Below, piece by piece: positions 57,408-64,000 of a stretch of DNA of 64,000 nucleotides. How positions within the stretch are numbered: position 1 is the first letter of the stretch; every line of letters begins with the position of its first letter. The stretch comes from Candidatus Acidianus copahuensis. GTDB taxonomy: Archaea > Thermoproteota > Thermoprotei_A > Sulfolobales > Sulfolobaceae. Where the stretch lies: NCBI RefSeq assembly GCF_000632495.1, contig NZ_JFZT01000057.1:62001-126000 (forward strand), given 5' to 3'. The notes beneath the pieces are model-generated. The model was not told the origin of the DNA. It saw only the letters and a list, made by a program, of their open reading frames with translations, and ran no database searches. Position numbers and translations under genes: made by a program.

Positions 57408-58670
57408 ATGGAACTCGCTGATCTAATATCGGATTACGTAGAATCCATATCCTTCAATGATTTAGATGATCAGGAAATACATGAGGCAAAGAGAAGAATA
57501 CTTGATAGCGTAGCTGTTGCATATGGTTCTCAGCAAAGTGAACCGGCTAAAATAGCTAGAAAGGTTTCTGAAGAATTCCAAGGCAATAATATAATGCTTT
57601 TTAGAGGAAGTAGCTCTCCAGATATGGCATCCTTTTATAATACGTTACTTATAAGGTACTTAGACTTTAATGATACATACCTTTCCTTAGAGCCACTCCA
57701 TCCAAGCGATATGATAGGGGGTTTGATATCCTTAGGAAATGGTAAAAAAGGAAAGGATCTCATACTAGCCCTTATAGTTGGATATGAAATTGGAACTAGA
57801 TTATGTGATTCTTTTTCATTAAGAAAAAAAGGATTTGATCATGTTAATTTTCTTCAAGTCGCCGCTGCTGCAGCAATGAGTAAGCTTCTTGCTTTAGATA
57901 AGAAGAGAACGTACAACGCAATATCACTCTCAATAATACCTCATGTGGCTCTTAGACAATCTAGGGTAGGTAATTTATCTATGTGGAAAGCAGGTGCTGC
58001 TGCAGAAGCAATTAGGAACGCAACTTTTGCTGTACTTTTGGCTAAAGAAGGTTTTACTGCTCCAGAAAGACCATTTTCTGGAGATATGGGATTTAGAATC
58101 ATAGCTGACATACAAGTCGAAAACTTCAAGAATATGGGGACGAAGAAGATTTTGGATACTCTATTAAAGAAATATCCGGTTGAATATCATGCGCAAGCAG
58201 CAGTTGATATAGCTTTAGGGTTACTCTATGAGGGAGAAATAAGGAAAGTTGAAGTTGAGATTTATGAGGCTGGGAAGACGATACTTGCAGATAAGGAAAA
58301 ATGGAACCCTAAGAATAAAGAGACAGCAGACCATAGTCTTCCGTTCATAATTGCAGTTTCATTACTCAGGAGAGAGTTCTGGCTAGATTCTTATTCTTTA
58401 ATATTTGATCAAAAAATAAGAGAGTTAATGGATAAAATTGAGATTATAGAGAGAGAAGATTTTACCAAGGTTTATCCTTTAGAACTGCCAACGAGGATTA
58501 CAGTATATACTGATAAGGGAAAGTTTGAGAGTGAAAAAAGAGTACCTAGAGGTCATCCAAAGGATCCGATGACAGACCAGGAAATAGAGGAAAAAGCAAA
58601 GAGACTTGGATTAATTAACGTTAAGAGATTCTGGGAGATTGAAGATATGAGGGTGGGAGAATTCTTGTAA
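57408..58670 (+). CDS. prpD: MmgE/PrpD-family 2-methylcitrate dehydratase
   Basis: 420 residues, iron-sulfur-independent dehydratase of the methylcitrate cycle (propionate degradation). Family features: RRILDSVAVAYGS, DTYLSLEPLHPSD, KAGAAAEAIRNATFAVLLAKEG split here into KAGAAAEA and RNATFAVLLA, YHAQAAVD and RGHPKDPMTD. It is followed without gap by prpB and then a citrate synthase, which supports the pathway call. Confidence 0.87.
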   Translation: MELADLISDYVESISFNDLDDQEIHEAKRRILDSVAVAYGSQQSEPAKIARKVSEEFQGNNIMLFRGSSSPDMASFYNTLLIRYLDFNDTYLSLEPLHPSDMIGGLISLGNGKKGKDLILALIVGYEIGTRLCDSFSLRKKGFDHVNFLQVAAAAAMSKLLALDKKRTYNAISLSIIPHVALRQSRVGNLSMWKAGAAAEAIRNATFAVLLAKEGFTAPERPFSGDMGFRIIADIQVENFKNMGTKKILDTLLKKYPVEYHAQAAVDIALGLLYEGEIRKVEVEIYEAGKTILADKEKWNPKNKETADHSLPFIIAVSLLRREFWLDSYSLIFDQKIRELMDKIEIIEREDFTKVYPLELPTRITVYTDKGKFESEKRVPRGHPKDPMTDQEIEEKAKRLGLINVKRFWEIEDMRVGEFL

Positions 58671-59491
58671 AAGAATTCCAAATAGTACCTGGGGTATTTA
58701 ACCCATTTAGTGCACTATTAGCTGAGAAGGTTGGATTCAGGTCTGTCTATTTATCAGGCGGGGCATATACTTCCTCATTAGGTCTTCCAGATCTTGGAGT
58801 TATATCGCTTACAGAACTTGAGGACGTTGTAAAGAAAATAAGGGAAGTTACAGAAATACCTATAATAGTTGACGCAGATACTGGTTTTGGCGGAGCTCTT
58901 AATGTTTATAGGACAGTTAGAGTTCTTGAAAAAGCTGGAGCTGATGCCATACAGATAGAGGATCAAAGGATGCCGAAAAGGTGTGGTCATCTAGAGGGTA
59001 AAGAAGTAGTTCCTCAAGAGGAGATGATACAAAAAATTAAGGCTGCAGTCCGCGCAAGAAAAGATGCAATGATAATTGCGAGGATAGATTCTAGGGGAGT
59101 TATAGGCTTAGAGGACGCAATAGATAGGGCGAAAGCTTATTTAGACGCTGGAGCTGATATCATATTTCCTGAAGCTTTGCAGAGCAAAGATGAATTTGAA
59201 AAGTTCGCAAAAGAGATTCGTTCTCCTCTTCTAGCTAACATGACTGAGTTTGGCAAAACTCCTCTAATAACTGCAGAAGAGTTTAAACAGATGGGATATA
59301 CTTTCGTGATATTCCCTGTGACTGTATTTAGAGTAGCGGCAAGAGCTATGAAGGAAGCTCTAGAGACCTTGCTTAAGGAGGGTACACAAAAGAACCTTAT
59401 GGACAAAATGATGACAAGAAAAGAGCAATACGAAATTATAAATTACTCGTTCTATGAGATGTTAGATAGAGAACTTGCAAAACTTTTATAA
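58661..59491 (+). CDS. prpB: Methylisocitrate lyase (PrpB) with no standard start codon
   Basis: About 276 residues. Cleaves 2-methylisocitrate to pyruvate and succinate. Essential parts are in frame upstream of the first ATG: FNPFSALLAEKVGF, YLSGGAYTSSLGLPDLG and VDADTGFGG, then EDQRMPKRCGHLEGK and NMTEFGKTP. From the in-frame stop at 58640 to ATG 58970 no ATG, GTG or TTG occurs, so the start must be ATT 58661 (after GGGTGGGAG) or another rare codon, or ATG 58647 (MRVGEFL) with a frameshift. Starting at 58970 would lose the active site. Confidence 0.8.
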   Translation: MLVKEFQIVPGVFNPFSALLAEKVGFRSVYLSGGAYTSSLGLPDLGVISLTELEDVVKKIREVTEIPIIVDADTGFGGALNVYRTVRVLEKAGADAIQIEDQRMPKRCGHLEGKEVVPQEEMIQKIKAAVRARKDAMIIARIDSRGVIGLEDAIDRAKAYLDAGADIIFPEALQSKDEFEKFAKEIRSPLLANMTEFGKTPLITAEEFKQMGYTFVIFPVTVFRVAARAMKEALETLLKEGTQKNLMDKMMTRKEQYEIINYSFYEMLDRELAKLL

Positions 59492-59558
59492 TTATAGAAA
59501 AGTATATATCTTAAATGAGTTGTATGATAAGCTTTTCCAATTATAGAGGTGTTCATTC

Positions 59559-60650
59559 GTGAGTGTTAGTAAAGGCCTAGAAAATGTAATTATAAAAGCA
59601 ACTAGACTAACTTACATTGATGGAGAGAGAGGGATACTAAGATACGGAGGATATGATATAGAGGATTTAGTAAATAACTCGAGTTTTGAGGAAGTAGCTT
59701 ATCTCATGTTATATGGAAAACTTCCTAATTCCCTAGAACTTAGGAAAGTCAAGGAAAGAATTCAAGATTTTGAGATCCCTGAAAATGTTATTCATATCTT
59801 AGAAGAGTTACCAAAAGACGCGGACGCAATAGCTATGATGGAAACTGCTTTTTCTTCACTGTCTTCGTTCTATAATGCCTATTGGATAGGACCTAGAGAA
59901 AGGGCACTAGAAGTGATTGGTAAGGCGGCGACTATTGTAGCAAATATCTACAGAATTAAGGAAGGTATGCCAACTAGAATACCGGAGCCCTCAGAGAGCT
60001 ACGCAAAGAGCTTCCTTAAGGCAATTTTCTCAGATGTTTCTGATATGGAGATAAAGGCCATGAATGCATCTCTTATTCTTTATGCCGATCATGAAGTACC
60101 AGCCTCGACAACTGCGGATCTAATTGTAGCATCAACTCTTTCTGACATGTATTCCTGTGTTGCTGCAGCTCTTTCAGCTCTTAAGGGTCCACTTCACGGG
60201 GGTGCTGCTGAAGAGGCATTCAAACAATTTGTTGAAATTGGAGATCCGTCTAACGTTGAAGCATGGTTTAACAAAGTTATAGCTGAGAAGAAAAGGTTAA
60301 TGGGATTTGGGCATAGAGTTTATAAGACTTACGATCCTAGAAGCAGGATATTTAAAAAGTTAGCTAAGGAATTAAAGAGCGAAAGAGGAGGAAAATACCT
60401 TGAAATAGCAGAGAAATTAGAAGAAGTAGGAACAAGACATTTTGCGGAAAAAAAGATTTTTCCCAACACTGACTTTTATTCTGGAATTGTTTTCTACAGT
60501 ATAGGTTTTCCTATTTACATGTTTACACCTCTGTTTGCGCTGTCGAGAACATTAGGATGGTTAGCTCATGCTATTGAGTATGTTGAAGACGATTACGGGA
60601 TGATAAGACCAAGAGCTCTGTATGTCGGATCAGAGAAAAGAAGTTTTTAA
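59559..60650 (+). CDS. Citrate/2-methylcitrate synthase
   Basis: 363 residues, GTG start with GAGGTG about ten bases upstream. Catalytic residues lie in GPLHGGAAEEAF (His), MGFGHRVYKTYDPR (His) and NTDFYSGIVF (Asp). Sulfolobales citrate synthases act on both acetyl- and propionyl-CoA; place after prpD-prpB favours the methylcitrate role (PrpC), though it may also serve the citric acid cycle. 67 bases after prpB. Confidence 0.88.
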   Translation: MSVSKGLENVIIKATRLTYIDGERGILRYGGYDIEDLVNNSSFEEVAYLMLYGKLPNSLELRKVKERIQDFEIPENVIHILEELPKDADAIAMMETAFSSLSSFYNAYWIGPRERALEVIGKAATIVANIYRIKEGMPTRIPEPSESYAKSFLKAIFSDVSDMEIKAMNASLILYADHEVPASTTADLIVASTLSDMYSCVAAALSALKGPLHGGAAEEAFKQFVEIGDPSNVEAWFNKVIAEKKRLMGFGHRVYKTYDPRSRIFKKLAKELKSERGGKYLEIAEKLEEVGTRHFAEKKIFPNTDFYSGIVFYSIGFPIYMFTPLFALSRTLGWLAHAIEYVEDDYGMIRPRALYVGSEKRSF

Positions 60651-61082
60651 GATAACCCATTAAGAATCTGTCTTCTAAAAAGCGTAGATAAAGTGAACAT
60701 TTTTAACTTTATATGTCTAGGGGTTGGAGGCCTATATCATTCGGCGGACAAATTCCTTAAACAATGGTTATTTCCCTAACTTGAAGTTCCGCTCTGTGCA
60801 GATCCACCTGTTATACCCTTGAGAGACGTAACTTAATGTAGTGAGATAGTGTCATCGGTTCTCGTAACCTTACTCAGAATGCTTTCCATCACACTTCTGT
60901 GGGATAAGGGCGTCAACTAAAGCTCTATTACAAATTACTAAGAACAACCGAAAAGTTAGAGTAGTTCATAATATTAAAAGATCAAAAATATATATATTTA
61001 TTAATTTTTTATAATAATGAATAAATTATTTACTTGATAATGATGGATTAGTTTTTTAAGTATTATGATTTTTACTTAGGTA
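60651..61082. other. Intergenic region between citrate synthase and the MDR dehydrogenase
   Basis: 432 bases without a supported gene. Bases 60710-60930 are less AT-rich than typical spacers and may be old coding or IS sequence, but I cannot identify it. The last 100 bases are very AT-rich and end in GTTTTTTAAG (61051-61060), a TATA box 26 bases before ATG 61083. Confidence 0.4.
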
Positions 61083-62066
61083 ATGAAAGCCGTTTATTTT
61101 GAGAAGAGTGGTATTGAAAATTTAAAATACGGAGATTTTCGAGATCCGGAGCTAGGGTCACATGATGTTTTAGTTAAACCGGTAATGGCAGGAGTCAATC
61201 CTATAGATTACTTCGTTGTCTCAGGATTACCAGTAACTCCTATTCCTCATATTCCGGGAGCCGAAATAGCTGGGGAAGTTAAAAAAACGGGAGATCACGT
61301 CAAAGGATTTCAAGAAGGAGATAAAGTGGTTGTTTATAACAGGTCTTTTGATGGAACATGCGATCTTTGTCTATCTGGAAAGGAACAGTTATGTAGAAAC
61401 GGTGGAATAATTAGTGTAATAAGAAATGGCGGATATTCTGAATTTTTTTCTGTTCCAGAGAAAAATTTAATAAAGATTCCAAATGACCTTCATTGGGAAG
61501 TTGCCGCAAGCTTACCTGTAGCAGCTCTGACTTCATTTCATGCCTTGAGGGAAGCCCAAGTAACATTGGGGAGTACAGTAGTTATATTTGGAGCATCTGG
61601 TAATACAGGAATATTTGCGATGCAATTAGCGAGAAGGATGGGAGCGAGGGTTATAGCAGTTTCTAAGAAACTTTGGGTAAATGAGTTTGCAGACTACGTA
61701 TTTCCTTATGAAGGGATTGAAGAGAATGTGAAGAGAGTTACTGGAGGGAAAATGGCTGATGTAGTGCTTAATTCAGTTGGTGGAGATCTATGGGAAGTTG
61801 CGTTAAAGGTGTTATCTCCTGGAGGTTCAATGGTTTTCTTTGGAGGACTTACCTCACAAAAAGCCGAAATTCAATTATCTGGAATTTATTCGAATCATCT
61901 CAAAATTATTGGAACTACAGGAGGAACTAGATGGGAGCTGGAGAATTTAACTAAAATGAATCTTACTACTAGAACTTGGAAAATCTTTAGACTTGAGGAA
62001 GCTAAAGAGGCCTTGTCTAACCTATTCTCTAAGGAGAGAGATGGAAGAATTCTGATAAGGTACTAA
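61083..62066 (+). CDS. MDR-family zinc-type dehydrogenase/reductase
   Basis: 327 residues, leaderless. MDR fold: PGAEIAGEVKKTGDHVKGFQEGDKV, structural-lobe Cys CDLCLSGKEQLC (three Cys, so the zinc site is incomplete), and VIFGASGNTGIFAMQLARRMGA as the NAD(P) loop. Catalytic-zinc ligands are not evident (position of the Cys reads GVNPIDYF), as in quinone or enoyl reductases. Substrate unknown. Confidence 0.78.
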   Translation: MKAVYFEKSGIENLKYGDFRDPELGSHDVLVKPVMAGVNPIDYFVVSGLPVTPIPHIPGAEIAGEVKKTGDHVKGFQEGDKVVVYNRSFDGTCDLCLSGKEQLCRNGGIISVIRNGGYSEFFSVPEKNLIKIPNDLHWEVAASLPVAALTSFHALREAQVTLGSTVVIFGASGNTGIFAMQLARRMGARVIAVSKKLWVNEFADYVFPYEGIEENVKRVTGGKMADVVLNSVGGDLWEVALKVLSPGGSMVFFGGLTSQKAEIQLSGIYSNHLKIIGTTGGTRWELENLTKMNLTTRTWKIFRLEEAKEALSNLFSKERDGRILIRY

Positions 62067-62127
62067 TTTCCCTTCGTAAAAAAGATATATCGAAAATTTT
62101 TTAACAAGTAATTAGATGTAATGAGGT

Positions 62128-63582
62128 ATGGATTCAAAAATAAGGACGTTAATTATTCTCTCTTTAATGCTTTTGATAATTAACTACGTTGAAACGATGG
62201 TTGTGCCGGCCTTACCTAAGATAGAGAAGGACTTCTCAATTTCTGCCGCATTGGCTGGATGGATTACATCAGCATATATGGTTGTAGCTGCAGCAACGTC
62301 GCCTCTAATGGGAAAGCTTTCTGATACATTCGGTAAGAAGAGAATGTATATAGTGGCAATAGGTTTTTATATAATAGCTGTGGCAACTGCAGGTTTTTCG
62401 CAGAATATCTGGATGCTAATAGCTGCTAGAGCTATTCAAGGTGTAGGATTCTCTGTTTTCCCTATAGCCATCGCTATAATATCAGATATTTTTCCGAGAG
62501 AAAAGGTAGCATTCGCCCAGGGTATACTTAGTGCAATGATAGGAATTGGTCCAGCATTAGGCCTTCTATTAGGTTCCTATGTAGTGCAAGATTTAGGATG
62601 GCCTTATGCTTTTCATACAGCTGCTATACTTTCTATGATTTTATTCATAATTTCAATAATATACATTCCTCATACTGGGCATAGACTAAAAGAAAAAGTA
62701 GACTATATAGGAGCAACGTTGATAGGTATAGCCTCTGTTATGTCTTTGGTTTACATAACTGAAGCACCATCAATAGGTTGGCTATCTATGGAAAACCTTA
62801 CTCTACTTATTCTAGGCGGGATATTCTTTATAGCGTTCTTTTTGTATGAGAGAAGAGCTAAAGAACCGTTATTAAAGCTAGACCTCTTCAAAATAAGGAA
62901 CTTTGCCGTAGCCAACATAGTAGGGCTAATATCTGGAGTTGGAATGTTTATGGTGTTTATCTTTCTAGTCTATTATGCTCAACTTCCTGCTCCATACGGC
63001 CTTGGACTCAGTATAATACAATCAGGTCTTCTTATGTCGCCGGTAGCGTTAGGTATGGTAATATTTGGACCTATTCTTGGAAAGATAATGCCAAAAACCG
63101 GACCGAAACCATTGCTCATATTAGGAAGCGTCTTATCGGCAATATCATATGTAATGCTTCTAGTTCATAGGTCAACAACGATTGATGTATTAGAGGACGG
63201 ATTTATTTCATCAGTGGGTCTTGTCGCAGTTATTGTGCCTTTAGTTAATATGGTAGCCGTATCATTGCCAGATCAATATAGAACTACTGGATTAGGTATG
63301 AATACTTTGATGAGAACAATGGGGGGAGCAGCTGGCCCTGTGGTAGCTACTGCACTTATGGATACTTATCAAGTTCCTATAGTTACTATGATAAATAACC
63401 AACCTTATGTCTTTGGATTTGTTCCAGGTTCAACAGCATTTGATTATATAGCAATTGTAGGCATTGGTATAATGATTTTAACGCTAATTGGTTCGTTGTG
63501 GACAAAGAACTATAAATTTTCCAATAAACTCACAAGAAATATTGAAAATGAAATTATGGCTTCTAAACAATCAGATGCTTAG
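62128..63582 (+). CDS. MFS drug exporter, DHA2 (14-TM) type
   Basis: 484 residues with about 14 membrane helices. GKLSDTFGKKR follows helix 2; helix 5 carries GIGPALGLLLGSYV, the antiporter motif C. These are typical of EmrB/QacA-type proton-driven exporters. Substrate unknown. GAGGT precedes the ATG. Its transcript would run through the 39-base stub into a T-rich terminator. Confidence 0.82.
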   Translation: MDSKIRTLIILSLMLLIINYVETMVVPALPKIEKDFSISAALAGWITSAYMVVAAATSPLMGKLSDTFGKKRMYIVAIGFYIIAVATAGFSQNIWMLIAARAIQGVGFSVFPIAIAIISDIFPREKVAFAQGILSAMIGIGPALGLLLGSYVVQDLGWPYAFHTAAILSMILFIISIIYIPHTGHRLKEKVDYIGATLIGIASVMSLVYITEAPSIGWLSMENLTLLILGGIFFIAFFLYERRAKEPLLKLDLFKIRNFAVANIVGLISGVGMFMVFIFLVYYAQLPAPYGLGLSIIQSGLLMSPVALGMVIFGPILGKIMPKTGPKPLLILGSVLSAISYVMLLVHRSTTIDVLEDGFISSVGLVAVIVPLVNMVAVSLPDQYRTTGLGMNTLMRTMGGAAGPVVATALMDTYQVPIVTMINNQPYVFGFVPGSTAFDYIAIVGIGIMILTLIGSLWTKNYKFSNKLTRNIENEIMASKQSDA

Positions 63583-63620
63583 GAATTAACCTTTTACTTA
63601 CCTAATTTTTTACCTTTTAC

Positions 63621-63659
63621 AACTGAAAGCCTCGCTCTTTAGAGCGGGGAGGAGGTCAG
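63621..63659 (+). mobile_element. 39-base stub of the tnpB element (copy 2)
   Basis: Follows TTTAC (63616-63620), begins AACTGAAAGCC, holds the hairpin CCTCGCTC-TTTA-GAGCGGGG and ends GGAGGTCAG at 63659. Same length and junction as the stub at 50508-50546; one base differs. Confidence 0.8.
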
Positions 63660-64000
63660 TTTACTAACTGCACCTTTTTGTCTCTCTTTTTTTTTTGTCT
63701 CTCTTTTTATGATTCTGACTAATTATCAATTTCTTTTATGATTCCATTGTATTGAGTTTTCTATTCGAATATTATTACATTTCTACAATTAAATCTGCTT
63801 AAGTTCTTAGGCATAATTATTGTCACTTCACAATAAACATCATTCAATATTAGATACATTCAATTAATTAATATCTTAAGAGTATGTTGAGAATGAGTTC
63901 GCGATACATAGAAAATAAACTAGCATTTAAGAGTCAAACATCATATCTGGTTTAATTTTTCAAAATTTTCGGTTTACTCCTTGTTATTTAAGGTCTAGTA
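63660..64000. other. Non-coding right edge
   Basis: 341 AT-rich bases with no supported gene. The first 50 hold the T-rich terminator; the remainder shows stops in all frames and may be a promoter region of a gene outside the window. Confidence 0.45.
63675..63708 (+). terminator. Repeated T-rich terminator
   Basis: TTTTTGTCTCTC occurs at 63675-63686 and again at 63692-63703, with ten T between and TTTTT after. Together with the hairpin of the stub just upstream, this would be a strong terminator for the MFS gene. Confidence 0.6.

Noticed and set aside
60710..60930. Remnant of a transposase gene
   Set aside because: Less AT-rich than other spacers, but no frame gives more than a few convincing residues.
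63675..63708. CRISPR-like repeat
   Set aside because: Only two copies of a 12-base T-rich unit; no spacers or cas genes.

Overview
The window is AT-rich archaeal DNA from a thermoacidophilic member of the Sulfolobales (Sulfolobus/Acidianus/Metallosphaera/Sulfuracidifex relatives); the exact genus cannot be fixed from the sequence alone. Evidence: a cbsA-cbsB-soxL2-soxN respiratory cluster, 4-hydroxybutyryl-CoA dehydratase with its iron-sulfur ligands intact, the treZ/treX/treY trehalose genes, two DUF929-like proteins, a PriX-like primase subunit, many leaderless genes with a TATA box about 25-29 bases before the start codon, and GGTGA-type ribosome sites inside operons. I saw no CRISPR array, rRNA or replication origin. 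One tRNA is present, tRNA-Gly(GCC).

Layout. 1-6245: an operon for a molybdopterin oxidoreductase (catalytic subunit cut by the left edge, iron-sulfur subunit, TorD-like chaperone, unusual polyferredoxin with an MvhD-like segment, HAD-like protein, small unknown protein). 6258-19978: housekeeping and lineage-specific genes, including a GT2-GtrA fusion, TrmO, a PmbA/TldD relative, PriX-like protein, TtuA/CTU1, a frame-disrupted MTHFR-like gene, a DEAD-box helicase, a winged-helix protein, DUF929, an APC permease and several small membrane proteins. 20047-27815: EVE protein, phosphate-type MFS transporter behind a perfect inverted repeat, 4-hydroxybutyryl-CoA dehydratase (3-hydroxypropionate/4-hydroxybutyrate carbon fixation), a second MFS transporter and an AMP-forming acyl-CoA synthetase. 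28004-33031: cytochrome b558/566 (CbsA, CbsB), Rieske protein and cytochrome b. 33414-38818: ECF-type transporter (S, fused double ATPase, T), a secreted phosphoesterase and a membrane protein. 38850-41403: tetrathionate-hydrolase-like beta-propeller protein and a second DUF929 protein. 41803-43294: an IS1341-type tnpB element. 43336-49437: treZ, treX, treY. 49596-50546: deletion derivatives of the tnpB element and a small membrane protein. 51080-57330: tRNA-Gly, leuS, peroxiredoxin, ParA/MinD-like ATPase and WrbA-like flavoprotein. 57408-60650: methylcitrate pathway genes prpD, prpB and a citrate/methylcitrate synthase. 61083-63582: MDR dehydrogenase and a 14-TM MFS exporter.

Together the genes describe an aerobic, acidophilic, sulfur-linked chemolithotroph or mixotroph: sulfur-compound redox enzymes and a Rieske/cytochrome b chain for energy, a CO2-fixation enzyme, propionate handling by methylcitrate, and trehalose production. 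The observations most worth a second look are the tnpB element with three deletion derivatives, two of them identical-architecture 39-base stubs beside TTTAC; two genes interrupted at a T6 tract in the same TTTTTTGTTGG context (cbsB and the MTHFR-like gene); prpB without an ordinary start codon; a shared AAAGTC-N10-GRCTTT site before cbsA and before soxL2; and a 12-base-arm inverted repeat before the phosphate-type transporter.
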